Source of the DNA: a virus
DNA length: 45,582 nt
Virus record (IMG/VR): IMGVR_UViG_3300031364_000006
Location: 1-45,582 of that record
Strand: one strand, 5' to 3'
Part shown: positions 14,895-22,223 of the stretch, piece after piece
Numbering within the stretch: position 1 is the stretch's first letter
Layout: each line of letters starts with the position of its first letter
Program-made: the position numbers and the translations under genes
Notes under the pieces: model-generated
What the model saw: only the letters and a program-made list of their open reading frames with translations
Databases searched by the model: none
What the model was told of the DNA's origin: nothing

Positions 14895-15637
14895 GTGAGA
14901 TATTCGTCCTTCCTGCCTTGCGATACTTCATCTTCCCAACGGCGTTGATTCAGCCAAGTAGCCGGGTTTGGTATGTATTGGCCCCCGTCTTTTTTCCACT
15001 GATCGGAATCTTTCTGAGTGCATATGGCTTTCATCATGACAGATAGGAGTGAATCATCAGGTTTGTATTTTTTAAAAGATTTCTCTGCCGCGCCCTTGCC
15101 TACCTTTTTCGGATAGGCGCTCCAAAATGTTTTGAACCGTTCATCCGCTTTCGTTTCTTTTAAAACATCGTCTTCGCCTTTGGGGACTATAGGGGGGATT
15201 GGATTGGATTCCGTATTGGATTGGATTGGATTGGATTGGATTACGGTAACATTTGATTTCTCTTGATTACATATGATATCAAGTGATATCCGATTGCTTT
15301 TATCATCACCTGGTAATGGATACTTTGGGCGTTTTGCTCTAATCTGTTGATGCCGCTCCCAGCTTGACATTTTTAAGTATGGACGATCTAAATTTTCATA
15401 GAAAAATATCATTTTTTGCGTTTCCAATTCGGTTAACCATGATATCAATTGATTGTCAGTGATATCAGGCGATTTCAATGGAAAACATTTGCTTTTTATG
15501 ATCGGTAACCGAGCGTCAAGTGTGCCAAAATCGTCACAGTTTACAATCAGTCTATAAAATAATCGCTCTGCTTCAATGCTCAAATGGTCTATACTGTCGC
15601 TTGTACAGATGGATTCCTTGATAATCCGGTTTGGCAT
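14891..15637 (-). CDS. Phage replication initiator protein (replisome organiser)
   Basis: A 248-residue protein with a winged-helix-like N-terminus (MPNRIIKESICTSDSIDHLSIEAERLFYRLIVNCDDFG, then a PLKSPDITDNQLISWLTELETQKMI segment), a low-complexity linker at about 130-150 encoded by iterons, and a conserved C-terminal part FKTFWSAYPKKVGKGAAEKSFKK...YIPNPATWLNQRRWEDE (about 168-237), which in homologues may engage the helicase or loader. It lies just upstream of the helicase gene, giving an O-P-like pair, and likely contains the origin. Confidence 0.85.
   Translation of the reverse strand: MPNRIIKESICTSDSIDHLSIEAERLFYRLIVNCDDFGTLDARLPIIKSKCFPLKSPDITDNQLISWLTELETQKMIFFYENLDRPYLKMSSWERHQQIRAKRPKYPLPGDDKSNRISLDIICNQEKSNVTVIQSNPIQSNTESNPIPPIVPKGEDDVLKETKADERFKTFWSAYPKKVGKGAAEKSFKKYKPDDSLLSVMMKAICTQKDSDQWKKDGGQYIPNPATWLNQRRWEDEVSQGRKDEYLT
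15196..15242. repeat. GGATT iterons, candidate replication origin
   Basis: Eight copies of GGATT occur in 47 bases, three from 15196 to 15210 and five from 15218 to 15242, inside the linker region of the initiator gene. Four copies of TGATATC also lie nearby (15274, 15284, 15440, 15460), the members of each pair spaced 10 or 20 bases apart. Lambda-type phages place initiator-binding iterons inside the initiator gene, so this is the best origin candidate. Confidence 0.55.
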
Positions 15638-15658
15638 TTCACCACCTCTTCTCGCTCT

Positions 15659-16033
15659 TTAAAAATGCAATTGATTTTCAATCTGTCTTTTCGGTTCCGC
15701 AGTTTTGTGTTTCTTCCGCACATATCCATGAACGGCTACTATATTACAATCTGATTCTCCGGTAAGAAATTTGTTTACTCCGCCAAGTGATTTTTGAAGC
15801 GAACATATTCGCGCTTCGGTTTGCCTTTTCCAGCGCAAGGCCAAATCTCGTTCTTTTTCTGTTGGCCTAAAATAGCCTTTGCCGTCTTGCATATTAAGAA
15901 TCGCATAATTGGCTCTTGCAGTTTCTACCTCGTTACGCGTTATGCGATCATCATTGATATTTGAAACCTTTGGGAGTTCTTTCCGGCTGATTGCGTTATC
16001 CTTGCCATAGGGAATATAGTCAATGATGTTCAT
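15659..16033 (-). CDS. Winged-helix-like DNA-binding protein of the replication block
   Basis: A 124-residue protein starting MNIIDYIPYGKDNAISRKELPKVSNINDDRITRNEVETARANYAILN with the pattern of a small wHTH domain: the AISRKEL helix, a second RNEVETAR recognition-like helix and a wing with GKGYF. The rest is a basic helical tail. The family is frequent next to SSB and replication genes of Firmicutes phages. It may regulate early genes or assist replication. Confidence 0.65.
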   Translation of the reverse strand: MNIIDYIPYGKDNAISRKELPKVSNINDDRITRNEVETARANYAILNMQDGKGYFRPTEKERDLALRWKRQTEARICSLQKSLGGVNKFLTGESDCNIVAVHGYVRKKHKTAEPKRQIENQLHF

Positions 16034-16041
16034 TTTTCACC

Positions 16042-16482
16042 TCAAAAAGGCAAGTCAGAATCCGATGGCATCTCTTCGAAATTTCCGGAATCTGCTGAAA
16101 CGTCCGGCGCTTTTTCTGCCTCGCGATATGGATTATTGTCCCCGGTCCTCGGCCCATCATTGCGCTTCGGCTCGGCAAAATGCACGTTGTCAGCGACTAC
16201 TTCAAAAGCGGTGCGCTTGTTTCCTTCTCGGTCTGTATATTTGCGGGTCTGGATACTGCCTTGTACGGCAATTAATTGTCCCTTTGTAAAATATTTACAG
16301 ACATGCTCCGCAAGGCCGCGCCATGCAACAATATCAATAAAATCAGTTTGTTTATCCTTACCTTTCGGCGTGTAGGAACGATCAACAACAAGTGTAAAGC
16401 TGGTTACGGATATGCCGTTCGGAGTGTGGCGCAATTCAGGATCAGCAACGAGGCGGCCCATCAAAACAGCTACATTAAGCAT
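16042..16482 (-). CDS. ssb: Single-stranded DNA-binding protein
   Basis: A 146-residue SSB. The start at 16482 (MLNVAVLMGRLVADPELRHTPNG) matches family starts and has AAGG nine bases upstream. The OB-fold spans about residues 1-105 with the typical FIDIVAWRGLAEHVCKYFTKGQLIAVQGSIQTRKY and the tail ends SDSDLPF, the acidic C-terminus that recruits replication partners. Its start overlaps the upstream stop region. Confidence 0.95.
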   Translation of the reverse strand: MLNVAVLMGRLVADPELRHTPNGISVTSFTLVVDRSYTPKGKDKQTDFIDIVAWRGLAEHVCKYFTKGQLIAVQGSIQTRKYTDREGNKRTAFEVVADNVHFAEPKRNDGPRTGDNNPYREAEKAPDVSADSGNFEEMPSDSDLPF

Positions 16483-17101
16483 CTTTATCATCCTTTTTAA
16501 AATAATCAGGGTTTCCGACGAACTTTACAATTTTTCCGTTTTCGATATAGACAAACCCTGCAACGTATTTCTCAATCTTTGAAAACGGGATATCCTCGCA
16601 TTCGTCTGTTTCTTCGTTGTAATGGCTAAACCAATATTCAACGCCATCATCACAACTGGAATTTTTAAAGATAAAGAATGGGAATTTCTGCTCGTCAATC
16701 GCGGCAATTGCATCCGAAATCTCATTGAACCTTTTGAAAATATGTTCTTGCCGGAGTTCTTCGCAATCAGAATGAACTTCAAGAAATCTTCGGATTTGGT
16801 CTGACACAAACTGCTTATCTTTAGAAAAAAATACTTGCTGATTGCCCAATTCCCACAGCACGCGGTCGGCCTGTTCGTCTGAACGATTGATTTTCTCATT
16901 CATGTCGCCGCTAATCGTATCGTGGAACATTATTTCTGAAATGAAATGCGTTTTTCCTCCGTCAAACGCTCTGACATACGGCAGATACCTCCAAAGCAAA
17001 ACGTCCAATGCAACAGGAGTAAAAAGCCAAGAATTTCCGAACTCAGAATCTTCGTATCCGAAGTATTCTTTATCCATAACCCAAAGTGAACTACTGCTCA
17101 T
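16475..17101 (-). CDS. Unknown early protein, 208 residues
   Basis: A soluble, acidic and aromatic-rich protein (MSSSSLWVMDKEYFGYEDSEFGNSWLFTPVALDVLLW...) with AAAGG before the ATG. A hairpin GCCGC-TTT-GCGGC lies just upstream. No family recognised, although the regular alpha/beta pattern and position upstream of SSB suggest a role in early DNA metabolism. It overlaps the SSB start by eight bases. Confidence 0.65.
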   Translation of the reverse strand: MSSSSLWVMDKEYFGYEDSEFGNSWLFTPVALDVLLWRYLPYVRAFDGGKTHFISEIMFHDTISGDMNEKINRSDEQADRVLWELGNQQVFFSKDKQFVSDQIRRFLEVHSDCEELRQEHIFKRFNEISDAIAAIDEQKFPFFIFKNSSCDDGVEYWFSHYNEETDECEDIPFSKIEKYVAGFVYIENGKIVKFVGNPDYFKKDDKDA

Positions 17102-17139
17102 GATTTATCCTTTCAGCCGCAAAGCGGCGTCACAAATAA

Positions 17140-17400
17140 TTAATTACTGTCGTCTACATCAAATTTTGTTCCGCATCTTGGGCATTTCCAATGCTCAGTC
17201 CAGTATTCAGTTCCATCATATCCGTAACTGTGATTAGATGTTCCCAAGCAATGCTCATTAGGGAAATCTTCATCTGCTGTATTCCAAAAGCAAACGGGGC
17301 ATTTATAATAATCTGGACGTTCGCTATATGGAATCTCAACACCGTGGTATATATACCAAATCCTTATCCTTGCAAAAATAAACCAAAACAGCTTTATCAT
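17140..17400 (-). CDS. Membrane-associated zinc-ribbon protein, 86 residues
   Basis: The ATG at 17400 with GGGAGG upstream is preferred. The protein begins with a short hydrophobic, aromatic stretch (MIKLFWFIFARIRIWYIY) followed by a CPVC and a CPRC pair (about residues 33-36 and 75-78) and a tail. It may be a small zinc protein at the membrane. Function unknown. Confidence 0.6.
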   Translation of the reverse strand: MIKLFWFIFARIRIWYIYHGVEIPYSERPDYYKCPVCFWNTADEDFPNEHCLGTSNHSYGYDGTEYWTEHWKCPRCGTKFDVDDSN

Positions 17401-17693
17401 AGGTAGTTCCTCCCAAATTGGCTTATAAACTGCTGTATGTTCCATCCGTAATAATCCATTGCCGACCGCTGCCCGACACGCTTCAAAATCAGATCGTTTT
17501 CGTGGTAGTTATGTACTGCATAATCGCCCATGTTATGCATATCAGGTGTGATGAAAACGACAAGTCCATACTTGATAGACTTCTGCCGAAATCCAGTACC
17601 GAAAAAAATCTCATGGCGTACAAGACCAGGGCGGCGTTTGTTTTCCCAAAATTCGCCGGAAGGCACAATGCAGAATTCTACTTTTCTTCCCAT
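17397..17693 (-). CDS. HNH-fold-like phage protein
   Basis: A compact 98-residue protein (MGRKVEFCIVPSGEFWENKRRPGLVRHEIFFGTGFRQKSIKYGLVVFITPDMHNMGDYAVH...). The pattern RHEIFFGTGxRxKS...GLVVxxxPDxHN...VH, with conserved His and Asn residues, resembles compact HNH-like phage proteins. Cys pairs of the classical HNH zinc site are missing, so activity is uncertain. It is coupled with its neighbours in the recombination block. Confidence 0.5.
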   Translation of the reverse strand: MGRKVEFCIVPSGEFWENKRRPGLVRHEIFFGTGFRQKSIKYGLVVFITPDMHNMGDYAVHNYHENDLILKRVGQRSAMDYYGWNIQQFISQFGRNYL

Positions 17694-18211
17694 AACGCCT
17701 CCATCTTTGCGATCTCGTCCGGCGTTCGTACATCAATATCAAGTTCTTTCGCTTGATCGACAACGTATTCCAAAAGAACGCTCATGGCTTTCGTATCGTA
17801 GACAGACGAACCGTAATAGCAGACAATCTGTGTGAATCCGTTGCGCTGATAGTCTGTTCGCTCCGCAATCCATCCTATCCCTCGGCCGTTCCAATTATGG
17901 ATAAATGTTTCAGCTGCTTCATCCGCAATCAAAACGAAATCAAACTTTCCAGCGCATTTGACGGATTCACGGTAAACGTACTCTTTGGTGATGTTTCCGA
18001 CCGCTCCGGCAATCTTTTGGCACAGCGTCCAGAGATAGGCATTAGCATCCAACGAGCGCCGCTCTCTGTAAACTTTAAAGTCTGCATCATAGGTCTTAGG
18101 CTTCATGGAACTGATGAACCGGCGGGCTTGCATCACATCCAGAAGATGAATTGAAAGCCAATGGCCGGTTTCATCGTGGGATAATTTTGCGCGGTCAAAT
18201 TGGATCGTCAT
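17678..18211 (-). CDS. NinB-like recombination protein
   Basis: The start is set at the ATG at 18211, which overlaps the ERF stop (ATGA). The 177-residue protein contains RRSLDANAYLWTLCQKIAGAVGNITKEYVYRESVKCAGKFDF, the signature seen in phage NinB-type proteins, and the C-terminal GFTQIVCYYGSSVYDTKAMSVLLEYVVDQAKELDI. In lambda NinB is a ssDNA-binding recombination accessory protein; the assignment here is by motif and by its position directly after the ERF gene. Confidence 0.55.
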   Translation of the reverse strand: MTIQFDRAKLSHDETGHWLSIHLLDVMQARRFISSMKPKTYDADFKVYRERRSLDANAYLWTLCQKIAGAVGNITKEYVYRESVKCAGKFDFVLIADEAAETFIHNWNGRGIGWIAERTDYQRNGFTQIVCYYGSSVYDTKAMSVLLEYVVDQAKELDIDVRTPDEIAKMEALWEEK

Positions 18212-18828
18212 TTCGATTTTGCCGCTTCTTTCTCTTTTTTCAGGCATTCATAGCAAACACCGTAAATGTCGGCTACATCTTGTGCGGTAAGCTCTTTACC
18301 GCTTCTTAGTTTCATTGCGGTTATTGGAGCACCGCATTTTGAACATACAAGTGGTTTATGCTTAAAATTGCTTGCATTTTTTGATTTTTCATGTGCTTTC
18401 TTTTCAGCTTCTTTTTTTGCCTTTTCGTCGAGTTCAGCAGATGGTACCTTGTCAGGGTCCTCGCCGGTCGGAATTGCAAATACACGGAGCCACATATACT
18501 TAAATGCGTATGTCATAGCCTTTCCAGAACCTTTATCCTGTGAATCCGCGCCGTCGCCGCAGGAAACTATTTCGATGAATTCATCCGGATTTTCGACATT
18601 TACCAGCCGATACTTTGTGTCAACATGGGTGATGTTTCCGGTCCTGTTTGCATCTTGCGCGATTGGAAATACAACCAGTTTGTTTTTTATCAGTTCTTCG
18701 CGCATAATCGAAGTAACTTTTTCTTCTGAAAGCGCTTTGTAATTAGTAGAACCGAATTGCACATGATCGTCTTTTGCAAGATATTGAACGTCTTGCATGA
18801 TCGCAAGAATCTTTTCATAGATGTTCAT
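18208..18828 (-). CDS. erf: ERF-family single-strand annealing protein
   Basis: A 206-residue recombinase that anneals complementary single strands. The start at 18828 (MNIYEKILAIMQDVQYLAKD) has GAGG upstream. The core features VTSIMREELIKNKLVVFPIAQD and GDGADSQDKGSGKAMTYAFKYMWLRVFAIPTGEDPD are diagnostic of ERF. The C-terminal third adds a linker and a zinc-ribbon-like part (CSKC...CYEC), probably for DNA or partner binding. It works with Gp157 upstream and SSB downstream. Confidence 0.9.
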   Translation of the reverse strand: MNIYEKILAIMQDVQYLAKDDHVQFGSTNYKALSEEKVTSIMREELIKNKLVVFPIAQDANRTGNITHVDTKYRLVNVENPDEFIEIVSCGDGADSQDKGSGKAMTYAFKYMWLRVFAIPTGEDPDKVPSAELDEKAKKEAEKKAHEKSKNASNFKHKPLVCSKCGAPITAMKLRSGKELTAQDVADIYGVCYECLKKEKEAAKSK

Positions 18829-18836
18829 TCCGCACC

Positions 18837-19331
18837 TCACTTAATCTGCAAATTCTGTTTTGTCCGCAGCTCTGCGCCGCTGATTTCCTGCCCATTTTTC
18901 AACATCTTTGCAATGTCAGCCCGCGGGATAGTGACAACCAATTCTTTCTTGCACAGGTCTGTATGCCGCTGCTTGAAGTCTTCTTCGTCAGGGATGAAGC
19001 AAGAAGTTGATTTGCGGAACGAAATAGCGTTGCGGGCGGTTTCAACCTTTGAAATTTTCATTGACTCCATTGCGTAAGACAAATACGCTTTCAAGCTTTC
19101 TTCGCGGTGCTGTTTCGATTTGATTCTTTCGTTCAGCGCGTCGCGCTCAGTCTTGATGGCTGTGACCTCCGCTGAAAGGTTTTTGATGATACAGGCGATA
19201 TTGTCAGCCTTTTCGTTGAAATCGCCCTGTATGATTTCCAGCGTGTCAGCTATGGCTTCTTCCGGAATATCTCCGGATTCGATTGCGTTCATGAATTCCG
19301 TATATGTATTGCTAATTTCATAAAGTGTCAT
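18837..19331 (-). CDS. Siphovirus Gp157-family protein
   Basis: A 164-residue protein whose long central coiled coil (about 45-95: KADNIACIIKNLSAEVTAIKTERDALNERIKSKQHREESLKAYL) and following FRKSTSCFIPDEEDF element are typical of Gp157. These proteins are nearly always encoded next to phage annealing proteins. Gp157 was linked to phage resistance in Streptococcus; the molecular role is not settled. Start chosen at 19331 with AAAGGATG upstream. Confidence 0.88.
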   Translation of the reverse strand: MTLYEISNTYTEFMNAIESGDIPEEAIADTLEIIQGDFNEKADNIACIIKNLSAEVTAIKTERDALNERIKSKQHREESLKAYLSYAMESMKISKVETARNAISFRKSTSCFIPDEEDFKQRHTDLCKKELVVTIPRADIAKMLKNGQEISGAELRTKQNLQIK

Positions 19332-19647
19332 TAAAATCATCCTTTCTGTTCTCAATCAGTTCCTTTTCCAGCGCATTCAGCGATTCAAGCAAATCACGAA
19401 GCTGTTTTTCGGCATCAGCGCGGTCAAGATATATCCATGTTTTCAACGGCTGATAGGTACGAATTGGATATTCTATTCCATCAACAACGTGCATGGATTC
19501 GTTAGGGTATCCATTTTTGTACCCGTCGCACTCAACGGCGGAAAGAATTCCGTTAATTGAAAACATTATTTCTGCTTTTGTCATTTCGTTGATGCAAAGC
19601 ACTTCCGATGCGCAATCAAGTACAAGTTGGTTTACTGTATCGTTCAT
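19318..19647 (-). CDS. Unknown early protein, 109 residues
   Basis: A soluble acidic protein (MNDTVNQLVLDCASEVLCINEMTKAEIMFSING...) ending in a coiled segment ALEKELIENRKDD. It overlaps the following gene by 14 bases and the upstream one by four. No family recognised. Confidence 0.65.
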   Translation of the reverse strand: MNDTVNQLVLDCASEVLCINEMTKAEIMFSINGILSAVECDGYKNGYPNESMHVVDGIEYPIRTYQPLKTWIYLDRADAEKQLRDLLESLNALEKELIENRKDDFNDTL

Positions 19648-20066
19648 TTTGATTCCTCTCTTTCCAGATAGGCGGCAGCATCGAATGGACTGTTCTGGAT
19701 GGTTATTTGAGGAAGCACTTTTTCAGGTAAATAAAGTAGATAATCTGCTTTTCCAGAAACCATTAACTGATTATCTTGCCCCCGCACTTCGCCACGCACA
19801 AACGTTGAATACCCAGCAGAAACATATAGCCGCATTAATGCCTTTTCGTCCTCGCTGAACTGCGGGCGGCGGATGATCTTTTCAGGGTGGTTGATAGCGT
19901 CGTAAAGAACCCATACTTCGGCAATCTCTCTGCCCCATGTCATAACGCCATTCTCATTGATGTGATATCCTGTGGCATCCCCGTCAACATCGAATTCTTC
20001 TCCCACTTTCAGCGGATTTTCTTCTCCTCCGAGTACAGAGCAAATGCGCGGTGATTTATCCCCCAT
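19644..20066 (-). CDS. Early protein, paralogue of the gene at 22224
   Basis: The ATG at 20066 (MGDKSPRICSVLGGEENPLKVGEEFDVDGDATGYHINENGVM) is preferred with AAAGGA upstream, because it aligns with the start of the paralogue at 22224-22691. Shared features are SPRIC near the N-terminus, ENPLKVGExF, a YxIxxxGVM strand and a late QFSEDEKAL/QYSEDENML segment. 140 residues. Role unknown. Confidence 0.65.
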   Translation of the reverse strand: MGDKSPRICSVLGGEENPLKVGEEFDVDGDATGYHINENGVMTWGREIAEVWVLYDAINHPEKIIRRPQFSEDEKALMRLYVSAGYSTFVRGEVRGQDNQLMVSGKADYLLYLPEKVLPQITIQNSPFDAAAYLEREESK

Positions 20067-20099
20067 TTGACAAATCTTCCTTTCTGTCATACAATAAAT

Positions 20100-20395
20100 T
20101 TAGATTGTTTTCCTATCACCGCTTGACTGCGCCAACAGTCTTGCGGCTCTTTTTTTGTGTTTTAAAGCGGTGCCATATTCGGCCCGTGTAATCCCCATCC
20201 GTGCGCATATTGTTTGCAAATCGTAACCTATGGATAGCATTCGATTGGCTGTTTTTTCGATTGATTCTAATCTCCACCCATAAAAAACGCCTTTTAAAAT
20301 TGAAGATTCCCATCGTGTCAGTGCCCTGAATTATCGATGCAATCGGGATATGGGCAATTGAAACAATCATGATTGCATTTCGGTTTATTCCTCAC
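20100..20395 (-). pseudogene. Frameshifted cysteine-cluster plus HTH protein
   Basis: A GTG at 20395 with AAGGAG eight bases upstream starts a frame encoding MRNKPKCNHDCFNCPYPDCI, which stops after 25 codons (TGA at 20318). In the -1 frame the sequence continues as a well-formed protein (LTRWESSILKGVFYGWRLESIEK..., then TANRMLSIGYDLQTICARMGITRAEYGTALKHKK) to the TAA at 20100, with no ATG/GTG/TTG at its head. The two parts look like one gene: a Cys cluster followed by a helix-turn-helix-like C-terminus. Recent mutation, sequencing error or programmed frameshift are all possible; no classical slippery site is seen. Confidence 0.6.
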
Positions 20396-20399
20396 ATCC

Positions 20400-20600
20400 T
20401 TATCTCCTTTTTGAGTGCGCGTGTTGATAATGTATTTCTTTTGTTTGCCGATCAAAAAAGTATTTATCAAATTCAACGTCTGCTTTGTGCTGCTGATCCG
20501 CCTCCTGATTTTTTTTGTACGTGCTGCATATTTTATCGCACACATTATGATTAAATGGGCTTTTACATGCTCGGCAGCAAGGATATTCTTTGTGCGCCAT
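20400..20600 (-). CDS. Small cysteine/histidine-rich protein, 66 residues
   Basis: The protein MAHKEYPCCRACKSPFNHNVCDKICSTYKK... has six Cys and several His in the first half, suggesting a zinc site, and a polar tail. GGAGG lies six bases before the ATG. It begins just after the stop of the small membrane gene and ends just before the ribosome binding site of the frameshifted gene. Confidence 0.65.
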   Translation of the reverse strand: MAHKEYPCCRACKSPFNHNVCDKICSTYKKNQEADQQHKADVEFDKYFFDRQTKEIHYQHAHSKRR

Positions 20601-20601
20601 T

Positions 20602-20766
20602 TCATGCCTCCGTTTCGATGCAGCCTACTGTTCCAATCGCCATAAGGGAAACCGAACCGATAATCCCTAAAATAGATCCAGAGGGCAGAGAAGCGATAAA
20701 TAATCCTAACCCAATGCAAACGGCAAACTTTAGCGCAGTGCGAACATGACCAATTCTAACCGGCAC
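20602..20766 (-). CDS. Small two-span membrane protein, 54 residues
   Basis: The GTG at 20766 with AGGA upstream is chosen, because the longer frame overlaps the previous gene deeply. The protein starts MPVRIGHVRTALKF and has two hydrophobic segments (about 12-27 and 32-50) joined by a short turn. Function unknown. Confidence 0.5.
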   Translation of the reverse strand: MPVRIGHVRTALKFAVCIGLGLFIASLPSGSILGIIGSVSLMAIGTVGCIETEA

Positions 20767-20768
20767 GA

Positions 20769-21167
20769 TTAATCGCTTCCTTCCGGTTTGTGAGCGTAAG
20801 CAAAGCATGTTTTGCCATATTTTCCTCCACAAATTTCTGGGTCTGTAAAGCCGTAAATAAACCATTCGGAGCTGCCCACAATGCACCATTTACTTTCCAT
20901 CCCATTTTCAATCCACACCGGTGCTCCGTCCATCTGCTGTAGCTGTTTCAGCGTTAGCGGCTTGTTTAGTAGCTTGTTTTTCGGGTCGGCGCGGCGGTTC
21001 CATTTTCTAGTAGCAATTTTTTTATTGTAAAAACTGTCACTTGTAAAATCGCAACAGTAGCACCAGATAAATCCGGTCGTGGTATTTTTAATCAGCTGTT
21101 TTTCATCTGGGACAAATTCAACCATATCGCTCCCACAGAATGGGCACGGTTTCAGTTCTTTCATCAT
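20769..21167 (-). CDS. Lar-like zinc-ribbon protein with LTLxQLxQM domain
   Basis: A 132-residue two-domain protein. Residues 1-62 match the Lar restriction-alleviation zinc ribbon pattern (MMKELKPCPFCGSDMVEF...IWCYCCDFTSDSF...ATRKWNRRAD). Residues 68-132 repeat the domain found at 13305-13652 (NKPLTLKQLQQMDGAPVWI...CFAYAHKPEG). Rac Lar modulates type I restriction, but many Lar-like ribbons are untested, so an anti-restriction role is only a possibility. Confidence 0.7.
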   Translation of the reverse strand: MMKELKPCPFCGSDMVEFVPDEKQLIKNTTTGFIWCYCCDFTSDSFYNKKIATRKWNRRADPKNKLLNKPLTLKQLQQMDGAPVWIENGMESKWCIVGSSEWFIYGFTDPEICGGKYGKTCFAYAHKPEGSD

Positions 21168-21397
21168 ATTTCTCCTTTCTTTCCTGCGGCTTTTACCGCT
21201 GTTTCCACGGCATCCGTTGGTGAAAGCACTTTATAGAGTACAAGCAATCGTATCCACGACGCTATGACCGCAGCGGCTATATCCGGGTCAACGGGGAGCC
21301 TGGGAATTGCCACTTCGTCCGTATCGGCGTAATAATACGTCGGAAAAAATGCTTCATTTGAATTACTTTGCACTGGCAATTCGGTTATGTTGCTCAT
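21164..21397 (-). CDS. Unknown early protein, 77 residues
   Basis: The ATG at 21397 overlaps the stop of the small membrane gene (ATGA), with GGCGGTGG upstream. Protein: MSNITELPVQSNSNEAFF... with a helical C-terminal half (DPDIAAAVIASWIRLLVLYKVLSPTDAVETAVKAAGKKGEI). The longer open frame is overlap with the preceding gene. No family recognised. Confidence 0.6.
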   Translation of the reverse strand: MSNITELPVQSNSNEAFFPTYYYADTDEVAIPRLPVDPDIAAAVIASWIRLLVLYKVLSPTDAVETAVKAAGKKGEI

Positions 21398-21543
21398 GGT
21401 ACTGCCACCGCCGCCCCGACCATGAAAGCAAGATACAAAAAATTGATTGCAGTATGGTAATGCTTCGGGACAATCTTTGAATCTTCTCCGCGCTGGTAAC
21501 CTATCCACAAGGCCAGCACGATCAAAACAGATACAAATTTCAT
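21394..21543 (-). CDS. Small membrane protein, 49 residues
   Basis: Begins MKFVSVLIVLALWIGYQRGE and ends NFLYLAFMVGAAVAVP: two hydrophobic segments around a polar loop. Its ATG overlaps the previous stop (ATGA at 21540-21543) and its stop overlaps the next start, so it is flanked by translational couplings on both sides, strong support for a real small gene. Function unknown. Confidence 0.65.
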   Translation of the reverse strand: MKFVSVLIVLALWIGYQRGEDSKIVPKHYHTAINFLYLAFMVGAAVAVP

Positions 21544-21767
21544 AGATCGTACCCCGTTTTATAGATCGCTTCGCACCCTGCCATTAAACCTTCCATAACC
21601 GAATCACCAATCTGATGATAGAAATTTTTAAGCCCGCAAATAGATTCCATCGTTTCAGCGCGTATACTTTGCTTGGCCTGAGCGTTCATAAGATCGAAAT
21701 ACATTTCTGTTTCCCATTTAGGATTTGCTAAGGTAGCTAAAATCTCTTGATGCTCAAACTTGTTCAT
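21540..21767 (-). CDS. Unknown early protein, 75 residues
   Basis: A soluble helical protein (MNKFEHQEILATLANPKWETEMYFDLMNAQ...GLMAGCEAIYKTGYDL). AAAGGGTG lies upstream of its ATG. It is followed by an ATGA coupling to the small membrane gene. No family recognised. Confidence 0.6.
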   Translation of the reverse strand: MNKFEHQEILATLANPKWETEMYFDLMNAQAKQSIRAETMESICGLKNFYHQIGDSVMEGLMAGCEAIYKTGYDL

Positions 21768-21814
21768 AAAGACACCCTTTCATTTGGTATGTATTCGGGT
21801 TGCCTTTGAACGTC

Positions 21815-22177
21815 CTAAAACTTTAATGATTCGATAATTTCGACTTGCTCTTTTTTGAATATGTGCCATACGTCCGAACAATAATTTCCGCTGTCCCACA
21901 CTTGATTGAAGTCCGACCGGTTATTGATGAAAGTTCCTGTTTCAGAATCCTGTTCCATTAGATAAGCCGCTTCTTTTGCATCAATCTGATTTTCCATACC
22001 CATGTACCAAAATTCATTTGGTCCGTCAAGGCTGTCTACAACTATTGCTTCTTTCCCATCCAAAAACCGATTTAGCTTGATGATCTGATCAATGTCTCTT
22101 GAATTGATATCTGGGAATTCTGCTTTGATTGATTCAGCTGTAATGTCTCCCGTATGCAAAATTGCTTTATATAACGT
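21815..22177 (-). CDS. Unknown early protein with apparent ACG start
   Basis: The frame runs LYKAILHTGDITAESIKAEFPDINSRDIDQIIKLNRFLDG... The only canonical in-frame start is a TTG at 22159, which has no ribosome binding site. A strong AAAGGAG lies nine bases before an in-frame ACG at 22175-22177, so initiation at ACG (120 residues) is the better reading of the signals. Acidic, soluble; ends EIIESLKF. The TAG stop is embedded in an 18-base repeat shared with the gene at 22224. Confidence 0.55.
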   Translation of the reverse strand, partial: TLYKAILHTGDITAESIKAEFPDINSRDIDQIIKLNRFLDGKEAIVVDSLDGPNEFWYMGMENQIDAKEAAYLMEQDSETGTFINNRSDFNQVWDSGNYCSDVWHIFKKEQVEIIESLKF

Positions 22178-22223
22178 TTTGCGTCTCTCCTTTCAAAATT
22201 TTATGTAAGTGCCTTTGAACGTC

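Noticed and set aside
20116-20719. Two longer minus-strand frames (84 and 133 codons) around 20.1-20.7 kb
   Set aside because: The first is out of frame with the convincing HTH sequence; the second merely extends the 25-codon cysteine frame upstream through two other genes.
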